This document shows, piece after piece, positions 7,221 through 16,143 of a DNA stretch of 64,000 nt (positions within the stretch are counted from its first letter, which is position 1; each line of letters starts with the position of its first letter). The position numbers were made by a program, and so were the translations under genes. This stretch comes from Bacillota bacterium. Lineage in GTDB: Bacteria; Bacillota; Clostridia; Lachnospirales; Lachnospiraceae. The notes below the pieces were generated by a model. The model worked only from the letters and a program-made list of their open reading frames with translations. It did no database searches and was not told the origin of the DNA. The DNA is taken from assembly GCA_023386815.1 (NCBI GenBank), contig JAEWIZ010000018.1:4236-68235 (forward strand). Reading direction: 5' to 3'.

Positions 7221-8216
7221 ATGAGATATATAGATTTAGCCTGTAGCGGTATGATGGTATTTGTTGACAGATCACAATATCAAATACATTTTCCACATTC
7301 ATTTATAGATGATGATATTAATACAAATGGGCTAGCCCAGCCTTTAAGTCCGGGATCTTTTTTAATTAAGATATTTAATATGGATTTAACAGGGATCGAA
7401 GAATCACTTTCTTATTTGAAAAGCGATCTTGAAAATATATCATTGGGTGTAATATCCGAAGAGATCATCGAAGATGCGTTTGACAACTATAGAGATACCG
7501 CAGCATCATTAATGCTTAACGATATAACTTTTGACTATAGCATTGCAGAGAAAGATATTTACCTCTTTTCCGAGCTCTTAGCATGCGAAGCTTTTGATAA
7601 TATGGACTTAATTTCTAATAATATGATCAGGGTCTCTGACGACATTACTGACATAAGAAAATTACGACTTTTGTGCCATACTATACTACATACTAATCAA
7701 TTAACCAAAGAAGCCGAGATTCTAATTCATCAGCAGATGCCACAGGTTATATATGAATGTAACAATAACCAGATACGCCAAGGCTACTATATTCGTTCTA
7801 TATCCGAGTTGTTTGCAGTTGATGCATGTATGTACCTGTCATCTCCTTGCAAGATATGTTTTTGCAAATTATGCGGTAAGTACTTTATTAAATCTAATCG
7901 TAATACCGAAGCATATTGTACGTACCCTAATCCTCAATTTGAAGGTAAATCATGTATTGAGAAGCACATTAATGAGCCCGATTATAAAGATGAAATTACT
8001 AAATTAGTAGTGAAAGCTACTAAGACACAGAATAAATATTATGTTATTAATGGGGGTGATGAAAACGCCTCCTGTTGGGATTTGTGGTTCGATGAATTAA
8101 AACGGCGTGAAAATACCGCTAGAGTAGATCATAATATCATGCCATTAGAAACTTTTATTAAGAATACTCGCTTTAGTAGAATAGGCTTTTCTATAAAAGA
8201 TTTCAGCGGTTACTGA
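7221..8216 (+). CDS. Hypothetical zinc-finger-like protein (DUF6076-like)
   Basis: This 331-residue protein begins at ATG 7221 after GGAGGATTAATT. The N-terminal 190 residues are predicted mainly helical and unrecognised. The C-terminal part has a Cys cluster: CKICFCKLCGKYFIKS with a further Cys in EAYCTYP and another in GKSCIEKH. This is the kind of knuckle seen in DUF6076-type proteins that are frequent on Lachnospiraceae mobile elements; the family name is from memory and should be checked. It is the only rightward gene inside the element. A broken second copy of its Cys-cluster region follows at 8284-8390. Function unknown. Confidence 0.55.
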   Translation: MRYIDLACSGMMVFVDRSQYQIHFPHSFIDDDINTNGLAQPLSPGSFLIKIFNMDLTGIEESLSYLKSDLENISLGVISEEIIEDAFDNYRDTAASLMLNDITFDYSIAEKDIYLFSELLACEAFDNMDLISNNMIRVSDDITDIRKLRLLCHTILHTNQLTKEAEILIHQQMPQVIYECNNNQIRQGYYIRSISELFAVDACMYLSSPCKICFCKLCGKYFIKSNRNTEAYCTYPNPQFEGKSCIEKHINEPDYKDEITKLVVKATKTQNKYYVINGGDENASCWDLWFDELKRRENTARVDHNIMPLETFIKNTRFSRIGFSIKDFSGY

Positions 8217-9085
8217 TCTATTTTATTAGTATAAGATCAATTTACAAAAACCATAAATGCTATTTATATTCCATCATGAAGAGCTCTGCAAATGAATTTT
8301 TTATATGATAAAAATAAGGAATATTGTATCAACACACATGACATAGATAAACCAGACTATCAAGATAAGATTTGTATCTCAATAATCTAGTTTTAGACTG
8401 GGTGCTCCTCCCGAATATAGATATTAACGCAGAAAAACAATCATGACCTTTCGAAGTAATATTCGACGTCAAGTTTCCTAGAGAGGGAGGTTCAATTGTT
8501 TTATAAGTCCTCTTCCAATTTAATTTTCAAATTTCCATGTTTCATTTATATCCTCTTATCATTAGATATATATTTTCACGACGACAATCATAGGCATCGC
8601 CTCCTTTCAGTTAAATAAGCATAAAAAATAAGCCTTTTAATGTCATGCTAAGGACATTACAATAGAACTATCATTATAGTGACGGGTGGGGATCGGAACT
8701 AGGATTACAAAACCATATTGATACCTAGACCTTCCCGGTAATTTTATATTTTTTTCGTTATATACGGCGACCTTATAAGCACTCCATACTTGCATCTTTT
8801 CCTAAACTAAGAGCTGTTAATGTTGCCTTATCCGGCAGCGCAAAATGTAATAACAAATACCTGTATATTACATATTTCTTTAACTTGGTTTAACTTCTCA
8901 AATGAACGCTCATTTGAAGTGTCATTGGAGATCCCCTCATACGGCCTATTTATTTGTTCCTATTACTCCTCATTTTGCAATATACCAAATATATACTTGA
9001 ATATTGCATTGATCGCTACATAATAAATCCCTAAGTTTATCAGATACATGCGTACCTGTTTATTTATCAAGCCGGATTCCTCTCA
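8217..9085. other. Gene-poor stretch inside the element with relics
   Basis: No convincing intact gene is present in 869 bases. It holds the broken Cys-cluster fragment (8284-8390) and, on the reverse strand near 8570-8620, a ribosome-binding site and start (GGAGGCGATGCCTATGA) resembling that of the basic micro-ORF at 5463. It is otherwise AT-rich filler. A 67-codon rightward frame at 8820-9023 has no ribosome-binding site or recognisable sequence. The stretch looks like a scar where older cargo was replaced by the restriction genes. Confidence 0.5.
8284..8390 (+). pseudogene. Fragment of a paralogue of the preceding gene
   Basis: The frame at 8292-8390 reads MNFLYDKNKEYC and then DIDKPDYQDKI before a stop. 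It parallels YFIKSNRNTEAYC and HINEPDYKDEI of the intact gene upstream, with the stretch between them deleted. No start region or upstream domain remains. It is a relic of a duplicated or replaced copy. Confidence 0.45.
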
Positions 9086-10444
9086 CTATATTTCGGTAGA
9101 TAAAATAGATTTGAGAAGATCCATATAGCTTGGTTCAGATAAATCGGTCGTTGACAATTCGCCGCGAAAGGCTTTAGCTAAAATTGATTTCTTCATCAAA
9201 CTAATCGCTTCTATTGCATCATTTATTTCATCTTTTATTTTGTTCTCAGCATCAAAAACAGCATCCATTATCTCGACAATTTTTATTTGTTCATCCAGAA
9301 TGGGCATTTTAAAAGACAATTTTCTTAACCCTTGTATAGGTACTGTTAATTGAGCTGTTCCTGTTGCTATCTCTGTAGCTTTTTGATACATCATTTTAGA
9401 TTGTAACACATACCATAAAAAATTTGTATTTACACATTTCGGTTTCAACAATGCCAAGTGCCTTTGAAAGCAAAAAGGTCTTTCATCATCAACAATTACA
9501 GGAATTCCATATGATCCAACTGTCGAGTACAACAAATCACCTAATCTTGGTTTCCTTGTTTCACTTAACTTATTATAATATTCTTCTGGTACATACCTTG
9601 TATTATCAAATGACAAATATCCTTCATTAATATTTGATATAACCAAAAAATGAATGCCTGTTTCACTCTTTGGAGGAGGCATATGATCACCATCATATAT
9701 GCTAAAACAAACCGACTCTAATGTTCTTTCTTGCCAACTTTCAAGATTGATACTATTCCGATTTCTCCAGCCAGATGTCAGCTCACCTGATAATGCCTTG
9801 TTTAATATGGTATGCTTTCTCTTATTAGATATATCCAAGATATCACTGATAATATCTGCTGCTTTATCTAGCATCTCAAACAACTGCTCAATTTGTTCTA
9901 CAATTCTTTGTTGCTCCGCATTTGGTGGCAATGGAATTGGGTACGTTTCAACATATTTGGGTTGAGCTCTCATTAATGATCCCCCTACACCAGAAACATT
10001 AGAAAGTAAGTATTCTCTAAATGTTTGACTTCTAAAATAATACATTAAATATTTGCTATTAATTACTTCATTACGTACAACAATCCATTCAGAAGAGGCT
10101 AATAATTGCCCCTTTTCATAGTCTTTTACAAGCCAAACCCTGTTTATTTTTGGATTAATCTTGCATATTAGGACATCATTTTTTTGAACCAATTGTTTAC
10201 TTGAACCAATTTCACTGCCAGATAAAATCTCTGGATAATTCTCATCATAACTCGGTACGCTATACAATTCAAATACTGTATCACCCTTATCCATAGGGTT
10301 AATATTTTTAGATCTATATTCATTAATACCATTAACCGTTACCCAACACCAATTATCTGGCACTACATACGGCTGCGTATCTACAGGTAGCAACATTTGT
10401 TCCGGCTTATCATCTATATATATTTCTTTTACTTTCTTTGCCAT
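9086..10444 (-). CDS. hsdS: Type I restriction-modification specificity subunit HsdS
   Basis: This is the DNA-recognition subunit of the type I methylase/endonuclease. Its 452 residues show two target-recognition domains, each followed by a conserved helical spacer: PLPPNAEQQRIVEQIEQLF near 172-192 and MPILDEQIKIVEIMDAVF near 390-408, each ending in a KRKHTIL/KKSILAKAFRGEL segment. This gives a bipartite target. The ATG at 10444 overlaps the hsdM stop by one base (TAATG), so translation is coupled. It is last in the operon hsdR-hsdM-hsdS. It appears full length. The recognition sequence cannot be predicted from reading alone. Confidence 0.93.
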   Translation of the reverse strand: MAKKVKEIYIDDKPEQMLLPVDTQPYVVPDNWCWVTVNGINEYRSKNINPMDKGDTVFELYSVPSYDENYPEILSGSEIGSSKQLVQKNDVLICKINPKINRVWLVKDYEKGQLLASSEWIVVRNEVINSKYLMYYFRSQTFREYLLSNVSGVGGSLMRAQPKYVETYPIPLPPNAEQQRIVEQIEQLFEMLDKAADIISDILDISNKRKHTILNKALSGELTSGWRNRNSINLESWQERTLESVCFSIYDGDHMPPPKSETGIHFLVISNINEGYLSFDNTRYVPEEYYNKLSETRKPRLGDLLYSTVGSYGIPVIVDDERPFCFQRHLALLKPKCVNTNFLWYVLQSKMMYQKATEIATGTAQLTVPIQGLRKLSFKMPILDEQIKIVEIMDAVFDAENKIKDEINDAIEAISLMKKSILAKAFRGELSTTDLSEPSYMDLLKSILSTEI

Positions 10445-11865
10445 TACTTATCACCTTCCAGACTCTTGAGCTCATTAACAACTCTCTGAATCAAATCCAT
10501 TGCTTCTGAAAGCTTGGTAATGACTTCTTCACCATTTTCAATCGGATCCGGTAGATCATCATAATCCAAGATACTATCATCCTTTATAAGTCCTATATCC
10601 AAACTATTATTCTTTTCTTTTATCTTCTCTCGGGTAAAGCATGACCACCGTTCATCTACAACTTCACTTCTTTCATCTGCTTTATAAGCATTGATAAATC
10701 CCTCAAAATGCTCATACTTCAATGTATTAGTCTTACCGAAGTTAGGCATGTTCGTTCTCAAATCATAGACCCATACTTCCTTAGTATTATTATGATCTGT
10801 TACTCCCCTCTTAAAAAATAGCACATTCGTCTTAACCCCTTGAGCATAGAATATTCCTGTAGGCAGCCTCAATATCGTATGAAGATCACATTTATCCATA
10901 AGATCGCAGCGAATAGATTGACCATCACCATCGGCAAATAAAACGTTATCTGGAAGAACTACCGCTGCTCTTGCCGTTCCTGTATCTGTTCTTAAAGAAC
11001 GATATATATGTTGTAAAAAGTTAAGCTGCTTATTGCTTGTTGAGAATGTAAAATCTTCTCTTGTCGCACGTTCTCCTCCCTTTTTTGTACCAAAAGGGGG
11101 ATTTGTAAGTACAACATCATAATCTCTCATGGCTCTACCTTGATTAGATAAGGTATCACCTAAATATATCTTACCTTCGATGTCATGAAGCATGGCGTTC
11201 ATTAAAGCAAGGCGGTGTGTTTCATGCACAAGCTCCCCACCGGTAAAGGCTTCATATTTCTGAAATGCCTGATCATCAGAAGATAAATCGAACAAATCGT
11301 TAGTATGTTTCTTAACAAATGCATCCGCTGCTATCATAAATCCAAATGTACCACATGCAGGATCATTACAGCGTTCTCTTGGCTGTGGTGCAACCAACTC
11401 AGTCATAACATCTATTAATACTCTGGGAGTAAAATACTGTCCTGCACCGGATTTCTTTTCATTCGCATTCTTCTCTAATAATCCTTCATACAGATTACCC
11501 AAGCCTTCTTCTTTGGCACTATACCAATCCAAATCATTAATACTAACAATAATCTTTCGAAGATTTGCAGGTTCTTCAATATTAGTTCTAGCACCAGAAT
11601 AGATCTCTTTTATCCTACCAGATCCATTCTTTCCAAGATCGTTCAATAATGTTTCATAATACTCTTTTAGTTCAAGACCATCACGCTTTGCCAGCTCATC
11701 CCATCGATATTTCTCAGGAATATTCTTCTCCGATCCGGTTTCTTTTGACATTTTTAAGAATAAGATGTATGTTAACTCAGTTACATACTGATGATAGGTA
11801 ATACCGTCGTCCCTTAATACATTACATAAATTCCATAGTTTCTGAACAATCTCTTGATTAGTCAT
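10444..11865 (-). CDS. hsdM: Type I restriction-modification DNA methyltransferase HsdM
   Basis: This adenine-N6 methyltransferase subunit modifies the site read by HsdS. In 473 residues there is an N-terminal helical HsdM_N domain (MTNQEIVQKLWNLCNVLRDD), then AGQYFTPRVLIDVM, the AdoMet-binding motif DPACGTFGFM near 168 and the catalytic motif TNPPFGTKKGG near 254. I chose the start at 11865 because GAGGAGAAATGAA precedes it; an upstream ATG at 11919 would extend into hsdR without a ribosome-binding site. It begins 22 bases after the hsdR stop. Confidence 0.94.
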   Translation of the reverse strand: MTNQEIVQKLWNLCNVLRDDGITYHQYVTELTYILFLKMSKETGSEKNIPEKYRWDELAKRDGLELKEYYETLLNDLGKNGSGRIKEIYSGARTNIEEPANLRKIIVSINDLDWYSAKEEGLGNLYEGLLEKNANEKKSGAGQYFTPRVLIDVMTELVAPQPRERCNDPACGTFGFMIAADAFVKKHTNDLFDLSSDDQAFQKYEAFTGGELVHETHRLALMNAMLHDIEGKIYLGDTLSNQGRAMRDYDVVLTNPPFGTKKGGERATREDFTFSTSNKQLNFLQHIYRSLRTDTGTARAAVVLPDNVLFADGDGQSIRCDLMDKCDLHTILRLPTGIFYAQGVKTNVLFFKRGVTDHNNTKEVWVYDLRTNMPNFGKTNTLKYEHFEGFINAYKADERSEVVDERWSCFTREKIKEKNNSLDIGLIKDDSILDYDDLPDPIENGEEVITKLSEAMDLIQRVVNELKSLEGDK

Positions 11866-11887
11866 TTCATTTCTCCTCGTATCGTAA

Positions 11888-14800
11888 TTATGCCGAATAC
11901 ATATGGCTGTTAATTTCATCGATATAATTATCTAGTTTCTCACCAAACGCTTTATTAACCGCCCGATAACCACCTTTATTGCGAAATGCCTCTGCTTCAA
12001 AGGTTTCTTTACTTAGTACAGTTTCCTGCAATAATTGTTGCTCAATACGGTCAAGCCAGTTAATCTGCACCTTTGTAAGCTCTGGGTGGATTGTTTTTGT
12101 CGTTGCAATTGCTCTTCTTATCCTATCTTCCTTGCTAATAAGAGAATCCCCTAATGATTTTTGACGTATAAAACTTATTATATCCGCAGCAATATCCTGA
12201 TTTGTCATTTCTCTCCATGCAGTTCGAAGCATAGTCTCATTAAAACTATTCCTCTCTAATTCCAACTTCAATGCTTTCAATGATTCTCTTGTTAATTCCT
12301 TAGGTCTATTGGTAACGATATTCAATGCAACTATTTCGTTAAGATGCGTTTCTACAAAATTACGGAATTCCTTCAGATAATCCTCTGGCTTCTTAACATT
12401 ACCATAGCCCCTTGAATGCTCTCTTATAGCATCCGGTTCCGTACTAATGAACTTTGGATCATCATATCCTTCACCTCTTACATATTGAAAGGCTTCTTTA
12501 TTCTTCTTGATCTGTTCAATTGCCTGATCAACTGGCATGCGTAATATAACATCGATAAAGGCTTCCGGTGATTGGTATCCAGAGAGTGCCTGAAACTGCC
12601 CTCTATTATTATCACTCATCTTTCTTTTATTTCTGCGCAACTTGGCAATAATCATATCAATCTGATTCTGTCTTGATTTATCTGATTCTAAAGTGTCTAT
12701 ACCATCTATCAGATCCTCAAATGTGTCTGTGGTTGTAGTAACAACTGGTTTCATTGTTGATACTGGTAACAATGCGTTATATACTCCAACAGCATCATAT
12801 ATTTCAAAATGCGTTTTGCCTATCTCTGGACACAATCTAGTAGCTCGTCCAAGCATTTGCTCAAATAGAATTCTGGAACGTATTCTTCTCATAAACACTA
12901 ATGTAGTTATTTCTTCCACGTCAATACCGGTTGTAAGCAAGTCCACCGTTACAACAATGCTTGGGAAAGCTTCATTCTTAAAGCGCCTGATTGCCTCACT
13001 AATCTTTTTCTTATTCCCATTTTCTATAGATCCTGTTATTTTCATAATTGTATTTTCATCTACGCCCTGCTCGGTGTATATTCGTTTAAGAATCTTCACA
13101 ATCATATCTGCATGAGCATCATCAACAGCAAATATAAGAGTCTTTCCTTTTTCATAAGGATCGATATCTTTTGCAATTTCGTTTAATACAGTTTCATTAA
13201 AGCTTTCCGACACAACACGCCTATTAAAGTCTTCTACCTCGAACCGAAGGTCATCCTCTAACTCAGCACTATTGGTGATCACATTAGTTACAGGGTCATA
13301 AACCGGTGGCGTATCACCCGCATGAAAAGTTATACCTTCTTCACTTAATTTAGTTTTAATAAGATGAGGTGCATCATGATCAACTAGATACCCGTCAACA
13401 ACAGCTGTCCTATAATCATATGTGAATACCGGTTTCCCAAAAATCTGTGTAGTATGAAGTGCAGGTGTCGCTGTAAGCGCAATTTTGACCGCATTAAAGT
13501 AGTCAATGACTGCTCTATACTTACTGCGAAAGTCATCTTGATTTCGGTATAAGGTTTCATCTTCACTCATTTCCTTATCTAATATATAACCCCTATGTGC
13601 CTCATCTACGATAATAAGATCATAATCTGATACCCCGGGTAAAGTTCCCTCATTATACATTATACGCTTGACAAGACTCTGTACCGTAGCAATATGTACT
13701 CTGGTATCTTTGTCAAATTCGCGATCTTCGAGATCCTTAACATCATAGATTTGATTCAGAGTTAATAATTCCTTTAATCGAATCTCTTTAAATGTATCCA
13801 TTGTCTGCTCGCCCAATGAAGTTCTATCAACCATATAAAGAATGCGTTTAAATCTTCCTGCATCAAGAAATCGATATATCATTCCAAGGACAGTACGCGT
13901 CTTTCCGGTACCGGTTGCCATTGCTAATAAAGCCGTCGTTTCATTACCTCTTATTGCTTCTTCTGCAGCTTTTATCGCTTCAACTTGATAGTAGCGAAGA
14001 TTCAACCCATCGGGATCCTGTAACACCTCATAACCGGTGCTTACGAGTTTACGATTTGCTGCCTCAATGTCCTTCTCTAACTCCTGTACAATACCTTCAG
14101 GGCTTGACCAGCCAGATAATGCTTTCGGTGTATTAAAAGATTCTCTAACATCCAAAAACCAAATACCTGACATTTCTTCATATTGTTTCAGATAAGGTCT
14201 TCCATTTGTTGCGAATAAAAATGGTACCTTATAATCACCATAGGATTGAATAACATACTTTTCATGCTCTTTCTTAATATGCTTTGCATAATCTTTACAC
14301 TGCCCATCGATAACAGCAGATATATTGGAATGTTTCTTTTTTGCTTCAACAACACCAACTATTTTTTCACCTACAAATAATGCATAATCAACTAACCCGA
14401 ATTTACTGGTCTTAGAATCCGTCGGCCATTCTGCGATTGCCAGATTCCGGTTCCGCTCCGGTCTTGTCCCCTTAGAATAACGAAGTGATTCCGTATCTAC
14501 TTCCCAACCAACACTACGAAGTTGCTCGTCGATAATCTCTCTGGTCTGAGCTTCAGTGAGCTTAATATTGGTAGCATTTTTATATGCTGCTGTCTTACGG
14601 TCACTAGATGCTTTACCGGTCTTTTGAATTTCTATTAACAGCTGTATTAAAGATCGGTTATTTTCTTCAAGATCTTTATTGGCTCTTTCTAGCTCTTCCA
14701 TACTAATTGATTGATCTACCGGCACAATATACTCTTTTGATTGAAAACCATAGTCACCATAGGTCTGCATAAACCATGCACATAATTCATATGAAAGCTT

Positions 14801-15124
14801 AAGATTAGATAACGCCTGATCCTTCGAATCCATACCATTGTGAGTAGCATCATTTCGAGTTAATCTTAATACACGAAACGTATTATCAATTTCTCTTGGC
14901 AATAAATCATTCTGCTTTAAGATTTTAATCCGGTTCGCATGTGTATTATCATACTCTGGTTCCTTTAAGCCATCGTAAGCAAGCATGTATTTAGCAATGT
15001 GCTCTGCCAGCATACCTTGTTTGATCAATGAAGTATTTGGATCAGAATATAGATTTTTCTCAGCTAGCTCCCCCATTCGAGCTAAATCCGACCATTTTGA
15101 TTTAAGAAATTCAAAATTTCCCAT
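11888..15124 (-). CDS. hsdR: Type I restriction endonuclease subunit HsdR
   Basis: This is the ATP-dependent translocase and nuclease of the type I system. Its 1078 residues begin with a DUF4145-like helical region (about 1-130). A PD-(D/E)xK nuclease follows (VDYALF, then VVEAKKK near 260). An SF2 helicase domain has Walker A MATGTGKTRT near 403, DEAH near 506 and LTATPALHT, with LLTTGIDVEE and RRIRSRILFEQMLGRATR in the second RecA domain. A C-terminal helical coupling region ends the protein. The start at 15124 follows GGGGGATTTT. A 15-bp palindrome sits just upstream at 15149-15163. All motifs are intact, so the system looks functional. Confidence 0.95.
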   Translation of the reverse strand: MGNFEFLKSKWSDLARMGELAEKNLYSDPNTSLIKQGMLAEHIAKYMLAYDGLKEPEYDNTHANRIKILKQNDLLPREIDNTFRVLRLTRNDATHNGMDSKDQALSNLKLSYELCAWFMQTYGDYGFQSKEYIVPVDQSISMEELERANKDLEENNRSLIQLLIEIQKTGKASSDRKTAAYKNATNIKLTEAQTREIIDEQLRSVGWEVDTESLRYSKGTRPERNRNLAIAEWPTDSKTSKFGLVDYALFVGEKIVGVVEAKKKHSNISAVIDGQCKDYAKHIKKEHEKYVIQSYGDYKVPFLFATNGRPYLKQYEEMSGIWFLDVRESFNTPKALSGWSSPEGIVQELEKDIEAANRKLVSTGYEVLQDPDGLNLRYYQVEAIKAAEEAIRGNETTALLAMATGTGKTRTVLGMIYRFLDAGRFKRILYMVDRTSLGEQTMDTFKEIRLKELLTLNQIYDVKDLEDREFDKDTRVHIATVQSLVKRIMYNEGTLPGVSDYDLIIVDEAHRGYILDKEMSEDETLYRNQDDFRSKYRAVIDYFNAVKIALTATPALHTTQIFGKPVFTYDYRTAVVDGYLVDHDAPHLIKTKLSEEGITFHAGDTPPVYDPVTNVITNSAELEDDLRFEVEDFNRRVVSESFNETVLNEIAKDIDPYEKGKTLIFAVDDAHADMIVKILKRIYTEQGVDENTIMKITGSIENGNKKKISEAIRRFKNEAFPSIVVTVDLLTTGIDVEEITTLVFMRRIRSRILFEQMLGRATRLCPEIGKTHFEIYDAVGVYNALLPVSTMKPVVTTTTDTFEDLIDGIDTLESDKSRQNQIDMIIAKLRRNKRKMSDNNRGQFQALSGYQSPEAFIDVILRMPVDQAIEQIKKNKEAFQYVRGEGYDDPKFISTEPDAIREHSRGYGNVKKPEDYLKEFRNFVETHLNEIVALNIVTNRPKELTRESLKALKLELERNSFNETMLRTAWREMTNQDIAADIISFIRQKSLGDSLISKEDRIRRAIATTKTIHPELTKVQINWLDRIEQQLLQETVLSKETFEAEAFRNKGGYRAVNKAFGEKLDNYIDEINSHMYSA

Positions 15125-15148
15125 AAAATCCCCCTTATGAATCTTAAT

Positions 15149-15167
15149 TTGATACAGTATCAATATA
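15149..15167 (-). promoter_or_regulatory. Palindromic operator over the hsdR promoter
   Basis: TTGATAC-A-GTATCAA is a perfect 7+1+7 palindrome 25 bases upstream of hsdR. It partly overlaps an extended -10 box (TGGTATATT on the reverse strand, -10 at 15162-15167). This placement suggests a repressor site that delays or limits restriction expression. Confidence 0.55.
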
Positions 15168-15196
15168 CCAAAATAAAAATTCTAAATAATACTTAT

Positions 15197-16138
15197 TCAA
15201 CTTGCCAATTCCCGGAAATAGGCTGATTTTCTAAATTTACTAAATAAGTATTCCTTTAAACAATCAGGTGTATCTGCATATTGTGATAAGACAGACACCA
15301 TATTATCTTCACCGATGTTTAAATTGACTTTGTGCCGTTTATTAAAATACTCTCTGTTTTTTTTCTTATTAGAATCCATAAAGACTTTAGTAAATACTTT
15401 AGGCATTGTTTGTTCGAAATACTTTCCTCTAATGCGTCCGATGGAATTGCATTTCAACCAACTTATCTCCTTTTGTATTTCTTCTTCGGATACTTTTACA
15501 TAATCAGGCGTTAATTTCTCCAAATCAGCAATAGAAGTAACATCTTTAATTTTACTATATTCCTTCAATGATTTCAAATCAGGATAATTACCAGTATCAT
15601 TCCTTTTATTTTTTTGTAATGAGTACCACGCATTGGCATATAGCATTGATTCTACAACACTATCTCTTCCTTCTGTAATTAATTTTATGGCTTTTCTCAA
15701 ATCCTTTTCATCATTTTCATCTCTATCTGCAGACAATCCCCATTCACCAACTAATATGTTATGAATAGCTGCATCCGATATATAAAAATTTTCAATAGCA
15801 TATGTAGGCGTAACATAAATATCATTATTTTTTATTTTACTTTTATCATAATCACGGTCTACAAAATACATTTTTATCTCATCTTTTTTTTCTGCAGTTT
15901 GCTTTTTTATCATATCATATATTTTTAAGACATTATCTTTATTATTACAAATATAATGTTCATGCTTATCTCCAACTCTACAATATTGATTAATTCTGCA
16001 GCAATAATATTTGTAATCATCTTTTCCTTCAAAAAAGCAGAAAATGTTTGTATCACTTCTCATAGTAATATAGTTTTGGAATATTACTTCTAGGCAATCA
16101 AGTTCATCATCCATCTCTTGTATTAATTCACACGACAT
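15197..16138 (-). CDS. DUF4435/TOPRIM-like effector, AriB-like (PARIS-type)
   Basis: This 313-residue protein has the TOPRIM-like pattern of DUF4435: FFEGKDDYKYY with Glu37 and Asp40/41, KMYFVDRDYD with Asp94 and Asp96, and YAIENFY with Glu116. These acidic residues would bind metal in a nuclease active site. In the PARIS defence system, AriB of this family is released by AriA when a phage anti-restriction protein is sensed and then attacks host tRNA. I chose ATG 16138 because GGAGG lies 10 bases upstream; a TTG at 16147 overlaps the ATPase stop but is too close to that site. It is coupled to the ATPase gene (5-base gap) and lies directly upstream of hsdR. Confidence 0.75.
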   Translation of the reverse strand: MSCELIQEMDDELDCLEVIFQNYITMRSDTNIFCFFEGKDDYKYYCCRINQYCRVGDKHEHYICNNKDNVLKIYDMIKKQTAEKKDEIKMYFVDRDYDKSKIKNNDIYVTPTYAIENFYISDAAIHNILVGEWGLSADRDENDEKDLRKAIKLITEGRDSVVESMLYANAWYSLQKNKRNDTGNYPDLKSLKEYSKIKDVTSIADLEKLTPDYVKVSEEEIQKEISWLKCNSIGRIRGKYFEQTMPKVFTKVFMDSNKKKNREYFNKRHKVNLNIGEDNMVSVLSQYADTPDCLKEYLFSKFRKSAYFRELAS

Positions 16139-16143
16139 ATTAA

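Noticed and set aside
8820..9023. 67-codon rightward open frame in the element
   Set aside because: No ribosome-binding site, no recognisable sequence, ends in AT-rich filler; treated as non-coding.
12693..13115. 140-codon rightward open frame
   Set aside because: It lies entirely opposite the hsdR helicase region, has no ribosome-binding site, and its composition mirrors the antisense strand.
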